64,000 nt of DNA from Dryomyza anilis (taxonomy: Eukaryota > Arthropoda > Insecta > Diptera > Dryomyzidae). Shown here one piece after another: positions 13,313-25,560 of the stretch. The DNA lies in assembly GCA_951804985.1 (NCBI GenBank), contig OX638130.1, forward strand, positions 77,680,583 through 77,744,582, in the 5' to 3' direction. The translations under genes and the position numbers were made by a program. A model generated the notes under the pieces. The model did not search any database. It saw only the letters and a list, made by a program, of their open reading frames with translations, and was not told the origin of the DNA. The first letter of the stretch is position 1, and the number at the start of each line of letters is the position of its first letter.

Positions 13313-14010
13313 AAATACTTATCGCTCCCAATGAGAGCCCAGCCTGCGAGGTGATGGCTTTGGAAATGACATTGGACATATTCGCTATGACGCCAGCACT
13401 TAAATACACCGCTAGAAATTGCTCTTTGCCCAGCGCCATTACCGCTGCATTGGTGAAACTGTGCAACACATACATATTAGCAAATATGTGAAACAACGAG
13501 TAGTGACTGAATGTCGACAGAAACATCGGCCAGCAGACCGCACGTCCTGCGGGATTTGAACAAAAATAGATCATCATGGTGCGCTTCATAGCGGGAACAC
13601 GCCAAAGACCAAACACTATCAGATTCAATGCACATATGAGACCTTTTCACCCGGAGTCAATTGTTGCCATAACTGTCGAATTTCACGCTTCACATTCTGC
13701 CAATAGTTTTGTTCCTCGATTGTCTTGCGACGCAGCCATGGATACTTTGCATTTCTCGCCTTCTCTATCACCATGTTTAGTGCATTTTCATATTCCATAA
13801 CAGTGACACCGATGAATCATCCGGCACTAAACTGCAAATTCAATAAATATAGTATTAAATGAAAATTGTCTGCAAATACTCATCATACCGCTTCTGTGAA
13901 TATCAGCGCTTTTATATCACATTTGAACTGGGCACCGGACCGCCGCTGGCCACACTTTCAAAAGGCGTGGTCTGTATTGTGGGCGTGCGTGCAACAAAAT
14001 ATGCCGGCGA
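13313..14010 (-). pseudogene. rho-7: Rhomboid-7/PARL-like mitochondrial protease remnant
   Basis: Minus strand. The best stretch (13313-13628) reads like the first transmembrane block of [16 protein letters not shown], then [15 protein letters not shown], then [20 protein letters not shown] and [12 protein letters not shown]. The HxxxN-type element HIFANM is present; the part with the GASG catalytic Ser is cut off after LSLGA. Upstream comes EYENALNMVIEKARNAKYP in another frame, joined by a frameshift near 13640. A 57-bp intron with GT..AG ends (13832-13888) precedes a shorter N-terminal piece containing IKALIFTEA. An in-frame TGA interrupts the block after the intron. In the living gene, PARL cleaves membrane proteins in the mitochondrial inner membrane. 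This copy is a partial, intron-bearing remnant and so is DNA-derived, not retrocopied. Confidence 0.8.
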
Positions 14011-14881
14011 CATCACCTGCGATGTTTTGCAATATTTTGCATTCATGACCATTTATTTGTTTTAAATTTTCTAAAAATAAGAATGTACAATATTATTTTA
14101 TAAAATAAATTAATTAAAATGAAAAACTTACAATTTTTTGATATCTAGCCTTTAGTCGCACGAAAATTTTCTATTTAATAAATTTTTTGACGTTTAATTG
14201 GACGGCAACTTATTATTTTTTTGTTGTTTTTGAAATGAAATGAACTGAACGAAAACAAACGAGAACAAAAAGAAGCCATTTTTTAAAAAAGCTCTCTTTG
14301 AATAGAAGTTCAAAACGGGAAAGGTTGATCTGACACGACATGGTTGCATACCACAGTTCAAAATACTTCCGAGCGGAGCTGAGAATACACTGGGTAGGGA
14401 AATATATCACAACCCAATAAACCAAAAACCTGGATATTAAGTGATTTTCGAATGTATATTGAACATGGACATCGAAGCTTTCACTGGAGAAAAGCGTTGA
14501 ACTTTTTGTAATTGTAAGCTTGAAAACCATAGTGTTCTCCAGCAAAACTGGTAGCTTTTTATCCAATTGAATCTAGCCTTTACCTAAACTTGAATTCCTA
14601 CATTCAATATACATTCAAGGTTTAACTTAATTGTAAGCTATAAATAAAATGTGATTCGACCTTCAATTTACACTATAATTCAAGCGCATATATTTCCCTA
14701 ATTAAAGGTTTAAATATAAAATAAAAGAAAACACATATAAAATATAATACTATATATTTAAAGGAATTAAAGTATGTTCTACATCTGCAACACCTGTGGC
14801 AATGTACATGAACTTCTTGTACGACGTGCCTCGAAGATCAAACCAATGAATCCAATTGCGCCACTGCGATGTACATTGCCA

Positions 14882-15758
14882 CACCCAGCAAAAATCATGG
14901 TAAATAGATAGTATTTCAATAGAAAAACAATAATTTATACAATTAAAATTGGTCAATAAGATGCGTCCCATTAGATCAGTAATATTGAAACTGTTAATAC
15001 AATGTGTGGTTGTACCATGAATTTTGTAATATGATATTTTAATTACAATAAGAAAGACCTACACAAATTTAATGATACGTATTATTAATTTTAGGGTATA
15101 GTCGTATTACATTTTCCTAATAATTTATTAAAACAAAAATGTATTTTAGTTAAATTATTGTATATATTATTTTATTTAAATGTCGAAATTGATATTCACT
15201 TTTACAACACACACATAAAAAGACACTAGTTGCTGCAAAAGGTTATAACAAATTAAATGTTTGCTTTGGTTCCAATAATTGATTGTAGTACTTGAGTCTG
15301 CAGTTATTTTTGAGTCCGTTGTCATAATAGAAGTTCGATGTACTATTTATTTTCTGTAATAAATAAAAATATAAATAAATATATAAATAAAATTTATTTA
15401 CATTAAATACATTGAGCCCTTACCAATGTCGCGTTTAATAATGTGGATTATAACAAAAAAATACATGCGACCATTTTGAGTAATCACGCAGAATGACGTA
15501 CAAAACGAACATGTTTGCATTCGTTTTTATGTTTTTTTTACACCACTTTATTATTATAGGAGGAAACCATTAAAACAACAGTATTTATTCTATTTAAAAT
15601 AATAATATTAAAATATTTAAGTTTATGGTACTGAATTTTTCAAATACTATTGAATTAATTAGAAAACTTTTTATTTAAAAAGAAAAACTATTAATACATG
15701 AACCATAAGATAAATGGTCTTACCATAAAGTTCTTAATGGTACATTTTCTTCTGAGTG
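14882..15758 (-). mobile_element. MITE family C, copy 1 (TA-type, minus orientation)
   Basis: An 877-bp element, reverse complement of the copy at 16260-17118 over its whole length. Ends are CACCCAGCAAAAATCATGG at the left and the complement of CACTCAGAAGAAAATGTACC at the right, so the terminal inverted repeat is CAC(C/T)CAG followed by an A-rich stretch. The flanking dinucleotide is CA on both sides here and TA in the two other copies. It interrupts the left arm of the large inverted repeat; the right arm at about 19135 shows the uninterrupted site. No coding capacity. Confidence 0.85.
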
Positions 15759-15917
15759 CAGGTTCACGTAAAATATCAATGTTGTCTGCGTATGAATGAA
15801 AATATATTAATATTTCATAAACGTATTCGTAAACCTTGGCCACTTACATTGTATATCAGCTCATCGTGCATTTTCCGATGACCTCACTAATTGTGCGAAT
15901 GCAGTGGCACATATGTA

Positions 15918-16257
15918 GTGGTGAAAAAAATGAAAATTTTTTTGTTGACATTTAATTTATCACGTCACTGGGTTGCCACTGAGTAATTTTGTGTAGTGAA
16001 TTTCGTGTCAAGTGTTTTTAACTTCGAAAACCAACGTTGGAATAACATTCATTTCTTCGGCTTGATCATGACATTACATCCACACTGGTCGTAAATATAA
16101 TGTCATGATCAAGCCGAAGAAATGAATGTTATTCTAACGTTGGTTTTCGATGTTAAAAAAACTTGACTCGAAATTCACTACACAAAATTACTTGGTGGCA
16201 ACCCAGTGACGTGATAAATTAAATGTCAACGAGAAAATTTTAATTTTTTTTAACCAC
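15918..16257. mobile_element. Foldback MITE, about 340 bp, arms of about 150 bp
   Basis: The two halves are reverse complements, beginning GTGGTGAAAAAAATGAAAAT at the left and GTGGTTAAAAAAAATTAAAA when the right end is read inward. The loop is near 16088 (CATCCACACTGGTCGTAAAT). TA flanks both sides (15916-15917 and 16258-16259). It sits exactly at the centre of the larger palindrome. The first 60 bp of the arms resemble the segments at 14165 and 36130 (ATGAAAATTTT, then TTGACATTTAA). Confidence 0.85.
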
Positions 16258-16259
16258 TA

Positions 16260-17118
16260 CACTCAGAAGAAAATGTACCATTAAGTACTTTATGGTACGA
16301 CCATTGATCTTATGGTTCATGTATTAATAGTTTTTTCTTTTTAAATCAAAAGTTTTCTAATTAATTCAATAGTATTTGAAAAATTCAGTACCATAAATTT
16401 AAATATTTCAATATTATTATTTTAATGGTTTCCTCCTATAATAATAAACGTGGTGTAAAAAAACACAAAAACGAATACAAACATGTTCGTTTTGTACGTC
16501 ATTCAGCGTGTTTACTCAAAATGGTCGCATGTATTTTTTGTAATATTCCACATTATTAAACGCGTTATTGGTAAGGACTCAATGTATTTAATGTAAATAA
16601 ATTATATTTACATATTTATTTATATTTATATTTTTATTTATTACAGAATAAATAATACATCGAACTTCTAATATGGCAACGGACTCAAAAATAACTGCAG
16701 CCTCAAGTACTACAATCAATTATTGGAAACCAAAGCAAACATTAAATGTGTTATAACCTTTTACATCAAGAAGTGTTTTTGTATGTGTGTGTTGTAAAAG
16801 TGAATATCAATTTCGACATTTAAATAAAATAATATATACAATAAATTAACTAAAATACATTTTTGTTTTAATAAATTATTAGGAAAATGTAATTCGACTA
16901 TACCATAAAATTAATAATACGTATTATTAAATTTGTATAGGTTTTTCTTCTTTTAATTAAAATATCACATTATAAAATTTATGGTACAACCACACATTGT
17001 ATTAACAGTTTCAATATTACTGAACTAATGGGACGCATCCTATTGACCAATTTTAATGGTATAAATTATTGTTTTTCTATTGAAATACTATCAATTTACC
17101 ATGATTTTTTTCTGGGTG
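16260..17118 (+). mobile_element. MITE family C, copy 2 (TA target duplication)
   Basis: An 859-bp element starting CACTCAGAAGAAAATG and ending CATGATTTTTTTCTGGGTG, with TA on both sides (16258-16259 and 17119-17120). Homologous to 14882-15758 and to the heavily interrupted copy at 51741-56911. No ORF. The TA target and CAC...GTG ends suggest mobilisation by a Tc1/mariner-type transposase; this is inference. Confidence 0.88.
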
Positions 17119-17326
17119 TACATATGTGCCACTGCATTCGCACAATCAGTGAGATCATTGTTTTTCGCTTAAATTAGCAAACAGACAAATCAATTAATAT
17201 ATAAGTGCAGGTCCAAACACGAAAGTCATCCCGAGAATTCTACTGCACGGAAAATGCACGATGAGCAGATATACAATGTAAGTGGCCAAGGTTTACGAAT
17301 GAAATATCAATATATTATCATTCATA

Positions 17327-19101
17327 CACGCTGAAAAAAATGGCTCTCCCAAACGTAATTTTGCAGGCATTAACATGTATGTTTGTAATTTTATGTAAAC
17401 ATAATATATAATTGACTGATAAATCATTTGTAAACAGGGTTGTATTGAGACTTGAACATTGTTGTAATGAGCTCTGATTTACATTATAATATCACGGAAA
17501 CATTTTAATATTGCCCCTTAAAATGATGTATGTTCTAATGGAAACATAATAATTACTACATCCAAACAAAATAAATATTTGAACCGAAACATAAATATGT
17601 TCAAATTAAAACATGATTTTGAACGACCTGAATAAAAATATGTTTCCAGTGAAACATATAAGTTGTTTCAGTTCAAAAAGTAGTATGTTTGATTAGAAAT
17701 ATATTTAATTTTTTTTTTATTAAAAATCTTTAAACATGAACAGTGGGAACTTATAATAATTGAATTCATATACAAATTTTTAAATGCATAAATAAATAAT
17801 TCACAATTGCAGACGCTAAACCAGACGATCCAGGCTCGGTTTATATTTGGTACAGTTACAGTTGATCTCAGCACAGCACATAGCGTAGGCAAGGAATTCA
17901 TGGAGGCTTTTGTAAAAAAACATGCCAAATTCTGTTCGAGACACAGATTTTTATTTGTGGTTTTTTCACTTTAGTTTCAGAAATTATATACTGCACTATT
18001 TTATACACCATTACTATTTGTACTCTTTGTAACACAATTTATTTAATTTACAAAAAAACAAAATTATTACCGACGCGAACACGTCTTCTCAACGAACAAC
18101 AAAACACGTACGCATAAAATACCGATCACCGAGTGTCAACTTTGTATACAAGAAGAAAGCTGCAAGAGAGATACAAGAAGAGAGCCAAACATCAGTATGT
18201 TTAAAATGACTCTATACATACTTCAAACGACGACAAAAGAGACATAGGTAGAAAATTTTGCTCAACGTGTGCCAACTTCGTATACACGAAGAATGTTGCA
18301 AGAATACACTTATTTAAATCCAGTTACTTTTTTGTTTGTTTGTAAACATCAATTTGTTCAAACGATGGCGTCGGTAGAAAATGCTGCACAACGTTGCCAA
18401 CTTCGTCAGTCGATAAATTATCGAATTAAGACGAGCGATTAAGATTTGATTAGCATTTCCTGTGTTTCGAAACATAGTTTTAACCATGATACAAATATTT
18501 ACAGGTACGATCACTCTGACATTAGGCAAGTTTTTTTGACAAATTTTGAAATATTTTGTTTTGATTCAAATTCAAATTTTCAAAAATTGAAATTTATATT
18601 CAAAGAAAATATGAAAATTATTTTTCAGATTTTGTTTTGATTATAAAAATTTTTGTGAACATTTTTAAGTTATCTCAAAGCATACCTTGATAATTATTTT
18701 TCATTTCTATAGAATTTTATATTGTTTTTTTTTAATTGTCGATTTTGTTTTGGTTTTAAAACTAAACTTCAAAAAACTTGCCTAGTGTCACCTAAAGTAA
18801 ACATTGGAAAAAAATGAGAGAGTGATCGTACCTGTATATATTTGTATCATGGTTTTAACCAAGTAATTTGTCAAGAAATATTTTATTCAAATACAATTAA
18901 AATTTAATGTAGGTGTTGTAACATATTTATGGTAAATTTGACTGATTCTGATGGACAATATAATAATGTTTACACGTGAACAAAAATAAATTGATTTTCG
19001 ATTATAATTTAATTACACTTCACTCCTAATACATGTATGGTAATTTCGTATTACTTTTTAATTACATTCAAACATATTCAAACAAATCTTTTCTATCCGT
19101 G
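17327..19101. mobile_element. TA-flanked element J with CAC...GTG ends
   Basis: The right arm of the large palindrome is interrupted here: CATTCATA, then CACGCTGAAAAAAATGG ... ATCCGTG, then TACGCAGAC, whereas the left arm reads CATACGCAGAC without a break. TA is therefore duplicated (17325-17326 and 19102-19103). The terminal inverted repeats are short and imperfect (CACGCTGAAAAAAA against CACGGATAGAAAAG). The 1.8 kb interior is AT-rich, has a patch of AAACAT-type repeats near 17450-17690, and holds a smaller foldback (18478-18858). No transposase recognised. Confidence 0.65.
18478..18858. repeat. Inverted repeat (foldback) inside element J
   Basis: The left arm AACCATGATACAAATATTTA followed by CAGGTACGATCACTCT recurs as its reverse complement at 18815-18858. 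The inner parts both contain the GCAAG/CTTGCC segment next to TAGTGTCA or TGACATTA. About 380 bp, no gene. Confidence 0.75.
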
Positions 19102-19782
19102 TACGCAGACAACATTGATATTTTACGTGAACCTGGTAATGTTATACATCGCAGTGGCGCAATTGGATTGATTTTACAAGAAGTTCCTGTACACTGCCAC
19201 CGGTGCAGGTGCTGTTACAGCTGTAGAACATACTTTAATTCCTTTTAATATATAGTATTATAACTTATATGTGTTTTCTTTTATTTTATATTTAAACCTT
19301 TAATTAGGGAAATATATGGGCTTGAATTCAAGTGTAATTTGAAGGTCGAGTCACATTTTATTTATAGCTTATAATTAAGTTAAACCTCGAATGTATATTG
19401 AATGTCGGAATTCAAGTTTAGGTAAAGACTAGATTCAATTGGATAAAAAGCTACCAGTTTTGGTAGCATGAAAGTTAGACACATGAAGTTAGACACATGA
19501 AAGTTAGACACCAAAATTTGCTGTTATTGTGAATTTGTGGAATTAAGGGAAAATGAAGAAACGTCAAACTAAATTCATAAGAATACCTGTATAGATTATT
19601 TATTAAATGGAAGTTTCGAAGTTGATGGATACTGGACAATTTGTTATAACTTTTAGATCATAACTGAATGTGAGAACCAACATATACGATGGCGAACTGG
19701 AAATGCGTTTTATATTGAAATAAGTTTTATTTGGATTAAATATATTCAGGGCATTTATATATTCATGCTATTTTTATGTGCA

Positions 19783-20510
19783 GGCCATTTAGGTGGCTTC
19801 CGTCAGTTACATTTGAAAATCTATGGGAACATATTATAAACGAGGAAGGTTTCAAAGAGGAGGTAATTAAAGATTTTATTTGTTTCAAAAAATAATTACT
19901 ATTTATTTTAATTAGATACTGAAGGTCGCTCTGCACACGTTGAAGTTTGTGCAACAAAGATTCAATCAGAACATTATATCATGCAACCGCCTCATTCTGC
20001 TGCATGACCTACCCGGCATCGGCAAAACCGCTTGTGCAAAGCCATGTCACAAAAACTAGTCTTTTCCAATTGATTCTCCGAGAGTGGAAAGTTGGTGATG
20101 AAACTCTTTGCCAAAATACGCGATATCGTTGTGGAGCCCAATTTGTATGTGGAGTCGGTGGCATACGCGCGCAACTGCATGTCTTGGCAATACGCGTGGT
20201 GACACAAAGGATGCTTTACTCAGCTCGACGCCATTAAAGATTATCCGAATGTGTGTATTCATGACATAACATCTTGCAACCACCATTGGCATAGCTTTTC
20301 GAAATCTTGCTGATATTAAACAGTACTTTTGGATGCACTCGCCAGCGCCTTTTTGTAAAATGATGTGTCCATGTTGTCGGAACTCATGCGTTTGAACATG
20401 CTGAAGCAGCACGAATTGCGATCAGCGAGGGAAAACGAAGACGGAAAATATACGGAAACCACTGAAATTTGCGGAACGCTTAAGTTTATTGAAGATATAT
20501 TTAAATTAAT
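19783..20510 (+). pseudogene. pch2: Pch2/TRIP13 AAA+ ATPase remnant
   Basis: The first exon-like piece, after an acceptor-like TATTTTTATGTGCAG, encodes WLPSVTFENLWEHIINEEG, as in TRIP13 just before the ATPase domain. A 53-bp intron (19863-19915, GT..AG) follows. Then come ILKVALHTLKFVQQRF, NRLILLHDLPGIGKT (Walker A; the usual GPPGTGKT is altered), and, after a small deletion that shifts the frame, FSESGKLVMKLFAKIRDIV. Later pieces (20260-20500) read LMRLNMLKQHELRSARENED and TTEICGTLKFIEDI in mixed frames, as in the C-terminal lid. Walker B is missing. Living Pch2/TRIP13 remodels HORMA proteins in meiosis and the spindle checkpoint. This copy has several stops and frameshifts and cannot be functional. 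The retained intron shows DNA-level copying. Confidence 0.82.
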
Positions 20511-20574
20511 TGTATTAAATTGATCATATTAAAATTATCGCTTTTGCACTAGATCTCTAAAAAAAAAATATGAG

Positions 20575-21162
20575 CCAGCCAATTTCAACACTGTACAGCG
20601 CTCTCCGGCGTTGCTATAATGGACAAAACGCAGCAGGATATTTTCTATTATGACAAGTTGCAGCGCATGGGCGTATGGTAGCTGATGTCGAGCGACGTAC
20701 GCAAACAATTCTGCTGCACATGAACAGTTTTCTGTGTTAGAAATGTCATGCGGTCACCGATATACTCTTCAAGGATATCATCAAAAGAAACGAAGCGCAT
20801 GATGTAGCCACGGTGAATGATAAAAGATTGCGAGTTGAGAACTATGATTCTTGTCGTTTCCATGGCACTCTGTGCATTAATGAGGTAACGGGTGTTTCAC
20901 ATTTAATAGGCGTGCTGAGCCAGTTGATCATTTCATGATTGAGTTTCGACGTGTGACAACCAATTTTACGCATCGCATAAATCGTCTTAGTTTTGGCCAA
21001 TATTCACGACGCATTGTGCAGTCGCTGGAGTGTGATGAGGCGCTGGTAGCTGATGAGGCGACAACGGTGCAGTATTTTCTGAAGACTGTATCCACAGAGA
21101 TATCCACCATTAAAACCTATCAGTATGCGGTGAAGGAGAAAGTACGTAAATTGTGTAAATAG
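20575..21162 (+). pseudogene. ERGIC2/ERGIC3-like cargo receptor remnant
   Basis: The last part (20935-21162) is open and reads FRRVTTNFTHRINRLSFGQY, then QYFLKTVSTEI and KTYQYAVKEK, resembling the luminal region of ERGIC2/Erv41 (NFSHRIDHLSFG, then MFQYF and VVPT in the family). The piece before it (20830-20900) reads SCRFHGTLCINEVTG in a shifted frame, as in the CRIHG segment of the same family. An earlier block (20600-20700) has stops (MDKTQQDIFYYDKLQRMGVW, stop) and is less certain. These proteins cycle between ER and Golgi as cargo receptors. Several frameshifts and stops mark this as a broken copy. It follows the Pch2 remnant in the same orientation inside the TIR element. Confidence 0.65.
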
Positions 21163-21169
21163 ATATTAA

Positions 21170-24038
21170 AAATAATTGATTTTATATTCAATTATTTTCG
21201 AATTTCATAGTTCGTATGGCTCACCGGCATTTATTTAAAATATTATTATGAGCACCGATCGCGAATCTCCGAATCTTCTCAAATTCATGCTCCATAATTT
21301 CTGACATTATCGTCATTTCAGGTTCGTTTCTTTTTAATAATTCTTTCCTACCTATATTTAAATGTGTTCCTTTATTAGACATTTTAAGCTCGCTGTTTGG
21401 TTCAATGCTGTGTAGTTTTCTTAGCCATAACAGCAGAACAAACGCATCACCTGCATTGAAAGCATTTGAAGTTTTGTGCAATTTGTTTAAAAGAAATTTT
21501 TATTGATTTAAATAATTGTTTGAACATAAGAGATCTTTTTACTAAATAAAATTTTAATTTAATCATATATGATTTAATAAATTTATATAATTATTCATCT
21601 TAAATTTAATGGCTTTTCAACATTAAAAATTCTAATAACTACTTTTAATAATAATAATCAATAAACATTCATATTCAGTTTACATTTTAAATGGAGTTAG
21701 TTTTATTTACAAAATGTTATATTTAATTTAAAATATTTAATGTCGTTTCGTTGCGTTTTTTTTTTTAAATATGCATCAAAAATATAAATAACAACACCAA
21801 CAAACAATATCGTTTGAGTTCACTTAAAACTGATAGGCATCAAATATTGTCCGGATTTTAGGCAACTGCAACCGCTGCATCGATTATGTATAAGCTGATG
21901 CAACCGTCGGCGAGTGTTTAGCATATGGTCCTTTTATATTGGTTTTCTAAGAATTGCGTTAAACAAATAACCAGAAAAAGTATTATCATTATTTGTTAGC
22001 TTTGTAAAAATTACACAACTCAACAAAACGGTAAAATTTGTTGTCATGGACATCGCAAACATCAATTCGCGGTTGATGAGCTTGTCTGCATACTCAGTTG
22101 TTTCTATTATGTAACTTTTTTCAAAATTTCCAAAAAACTGTAAACTCAATTTTTCTATCAATTGCCAAAATTAATTACAATATACCAACAAATTCTATTA
22201 TTACGATAGGTTTTAAGTTATCTGAATCTAAATTGGAAAAATATTGATTTTTTTAGAATATTTTTGGATGATTTTTTAGCATTTTGGATCTAAAAGGATT
22301 CATGGTTTTGTTAAAGCTAACGACGAAAATTACTAACTTTTTTATCGATTCTTATTTTTAAAATATGCCCTGACAATACAGTTTCCGTTAAAATCTGGTT
22401 AAATTAAAAATGCTGGTATATTTTACAAAAAAAATCACTGAAAATAGCCGTTTTACCAAAAGCTAAGTAATAGGAAAAAACTGAATATGCAAATAGAATA
22501 ATCTTACTTTAAATATGAAATAATGATATTTTCAGAATACGACCATTAGCATTTTTTTGAACATTGATTTTATAAATGAGTACCAAAATTGATTTCTCAT
22601 GACAAATTTTAGAATATGGATCAGCTAGATACCCATAAATATTTTTTTTTAATTTGTAAATCCTAAATGATAAAAATTTCTAAAAATCAAAATTTTCCGA
22701 GTTTAGATACACTTGCCTTAAAACTTATTAGAGTATTAGCATGCATTAGTATATTAAAATTAGTCTAGACAATTAAAAGAAAAATTACGTTTAAGTTTTT
22801 TTGTTAAACTATTTTTCAGATCTACATTTTTTTTTATTCTAAGTAATGGGTGAGAACTGCTAAAAAATATTTTATTAACTCAGCATCAACGAATTATATA
22901 GAATTGATGTATGGGATGTCCTTGATAAAAATCGTTTTGGATAGTGTTATATATGACTTACTTCAGATCAACGTTGAAATTTAGGCATCCAAATTCGATC
23001 GTGCAATGCATATCACCTGAACGCAAGGTGTTCATTACTTTCAGTTAAAAGTTGAGCGGACTATTGCAGCTACTTTTGAATATATGCCCATGTTATGCGA
23101 ATAGCAGCAACTCATCGAAATGACAGGTATTTGTTGATGTATAACTGCAGTTCTTTGCTGCACATGGAAAGTGGAACCATAGCTTTGACAAATTTGTCAA
23201 CAACAGTTTGGAGCAATCGATGAAAGCAAAAATGCCCTCGCCAACGTGTTGTTCGATGACAAAATGCCAACTAAAGATTAAGACTAAGACATTAAAATAA
23301 ATTTAAAAAAATGTATGTATTAAAAAGTCACCAGTAAGTCATTTACGTGCCGCTTTCATGCGTGTACCAAACTCACATGACTACCAAATCCATCACCGGA
23401 AAGATCAGATTCTGCTTCTATTACCACTGAAAAAATTTAATATTCACTGCTCCAATTAAGAAACACCAATTCGCGATGGAATCCGCATACTAAAAATAAA
23501 GTGATAAAATTTAAATAAATATAATTTTTATTGTTGTACCTACGGCAGTGCCTATACTTTTGTGAGCTCATATGTGCAACTCAAACCACATTGTGCGTCT
23601 TAGTAACGATTCCAGACCACGCAATCGAAACCACATTATAAAATGTGCCATCGCATTGAGCCTTTATCTGTAAATTTAACATCAATTAAACTACGTTTGG
23701 CCACCGCAGCGCTGCTATCGTCAGCCTCCGAATCCATGCAACTGCGTAAAAATTAAAGACGAAATTGTCTTTTGCGACGCCTTGAGCCGCTCACCTCCAT
23801 CTGTTTCTTCTCCTCATCATCATGATGTGCTGTGCTGCAACACTGATCATTGCGGTTCGAAATCTAAAAGCGCCGGATAGAGACGTATGGCGGTACCAGT
23901 TGTCGGTGCTTTGCGTGCGAGTTTTCTCTCCTCATCGGTGATGTTGCCTGTTAATAAACTAGAAAAATATATATTAAATTAATATAGCCAGTTTATTTCT
24001 TTATTCCTTTGTTTATTTATTTGTATATCACTTTATTG
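21170..24038. other. AT-rich interior with unassigned exon-like patches
   Basis: Mostly AT-rich sequence without recognisable genes. Two patches have coding-like composition: 22985-23285 (plus strand, with KVERTIAATFEYMPML) and 23570-23960 (minus strand, with DEERKLARKAPTTGTAIRLY and a repetitive EEKKQMEVSGSRRRKRQ piece). Both carry stops. I do not recognise their parent genes. By position they may be further fragments captured in the 19461-27163 element. Confidence 0.4.
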
Positions 24039-24439
24039 TAGGGCTGTGCGATTAATCAAATAAGCAAAATATTTATTAATTAGAATCCTGTTTAATTGAT
24101 TAATCAATAAATCAGAAACCCTGATTAATAGATTAATTAATTGAAATTGGAATAATTTTATTCAACCTCATGTGAACATTTTGTCAATTTAAATAAAGTG
24201 AACAAATATTTTTAAAATAATTAAAAATAAAATGAAGTATTTTGCGACGAATAAATTAATTAATCAGAAATTCTGATTAATCAAAATGCTGATTAATCAA
24301 TTAATCAAAATGCTGATTAATCAGATTCCTTATAAATTGATTAACCAATATTCTGAATAATTGAAAATCTTCATTAACCAATTAATCAGAAATTTGAATA
24401 ATTCAAAAATTTGATTAATCGATTAATCCCACAGCCCTA
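24039..24439. mobile_element. hAT-type MITE with perfect 8-bp target duplication
   Basis: A 401-bp element whose terminal inverted repeats read TAGGGCTGTGCGATTAATC at the left and TAGGGCTGTGGGATTAATC when the right end is read inward. The flanks CTTTATTG at 24031-24038 and 24440-24447 are identical, an 8-bp duplication as made by hAT transposases. The interior consists of irregular repeats of GATTAATCA-type words and has no ORF. Confidence 0.88.
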
Positions 24440-24749
24440 CTTTATTGTATCATAGTATTTTATTTATTATATATCTCTTTGTTTATTTATCAATTTATGA
24501 AATAATGCATTTCTGAATTTACCTGTTAATGAATTTTTAATTAATTTATTAACAAATTCATAATAATAAATAAAAAAAAAATTAATTTATTAATTTATGT
24601 ATTTAAGTATTTATGTACTTATGTATATATATTTATGTTTGTACATTTATGTATGTATTTATGAATTTATTAATTTATTGGATATACAATTGATGTATAA
24701 ATGTTGCAGAAATAATTTCTACGGCGTCGTATTTTACTTACGTGATTGT

Positions 24750-25560
24750 TTTTAGCAGTTATTATTGTTGAAATATGTTTATTTACCCACAACAGCGATA
24801 GATTTATTAGCTGTTTTTTGTGCTTGTTTACCCATACAAAATGTTTTGCTGTTTGCGTCTCTACCTCCTCCGCCGTCTCCTGTTGCTTCTTGTTGTATTC
24901 ATAGGCAAGTTTGGCAGTATTCGAGGCACGCGATGAAAACCTTGCGTCTGCAATGAGTTAATAACCTTTGTATCCCATTTGAGCAGCTTTGTGTTTTGAT
25001 GGCTAGCAGTCTCTGTGACATTGGCGTTACCAGTGATAGCACTCGAAACACTTGCAGTAGTTCCTTCTGTTTTCGGTGTGGTGCGCCATGTTTTTGTTGC
25101 ACCAGTCGTTTGCTAGGTAGATCTGTTTTTGGTTTCGGCACCATTGATACAGCAATTGCCGCCATGTGTGCGGTATCATCTTCCCATTGATTGATGGTTG
25201 TGTTTTAGTTTCTTGGGACTCGTCAGTTCGTGTCCGGCATCTTCTGCAGGGTTTTAAGGAGGCGCCCTGCCGCTGCGCGATGTGTCGTGTATTTTAGCAA
25301 GTGCCTTTGGTTGTTGTTGTTCGAGGCATAGCTGCTGGCTGCATTTCCGCCGCGGACTGTACTTGAAGGCGTTGATGGCCTTCGTCGTCATTGTAATCGT
25401 AGTCGTCATCGTCGATGGTCTACTGATCCTCCACTTGCACGTACAACTCGAAGTTTTAAGACTAGACGAAACAAAGGATTTAAATAATTCTAAAATACTT
25501 AATAATGAAAGTAAATAACAAATTTTGCATTTTACCTCCACATTTTTGTCCGTCATTATA
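24750..25560 (-). pseudogene. Probable continuation of the karst remnant, very degraded
   Basis: GC-richer minus-strand stretch directly following the SH3-bearing part. Pieces such as VEDQ, an Asp/Tyr-rich run DDDDYDYNDDEG, and NTAKLAYEYNKKQQETAEEVE look like linker and coiled-coil coding sequence but are spread over frames with stops. I link it to the neighbouring beta-heavy spectrin remnant by position and composition only. Another source gene is possible. Confidence 0.35.

Noticed and set aside
17668..17928. 86-codon minus-strand frame
   Set aside because: AT-rich, no recognisable domain, inside non-coding element J.
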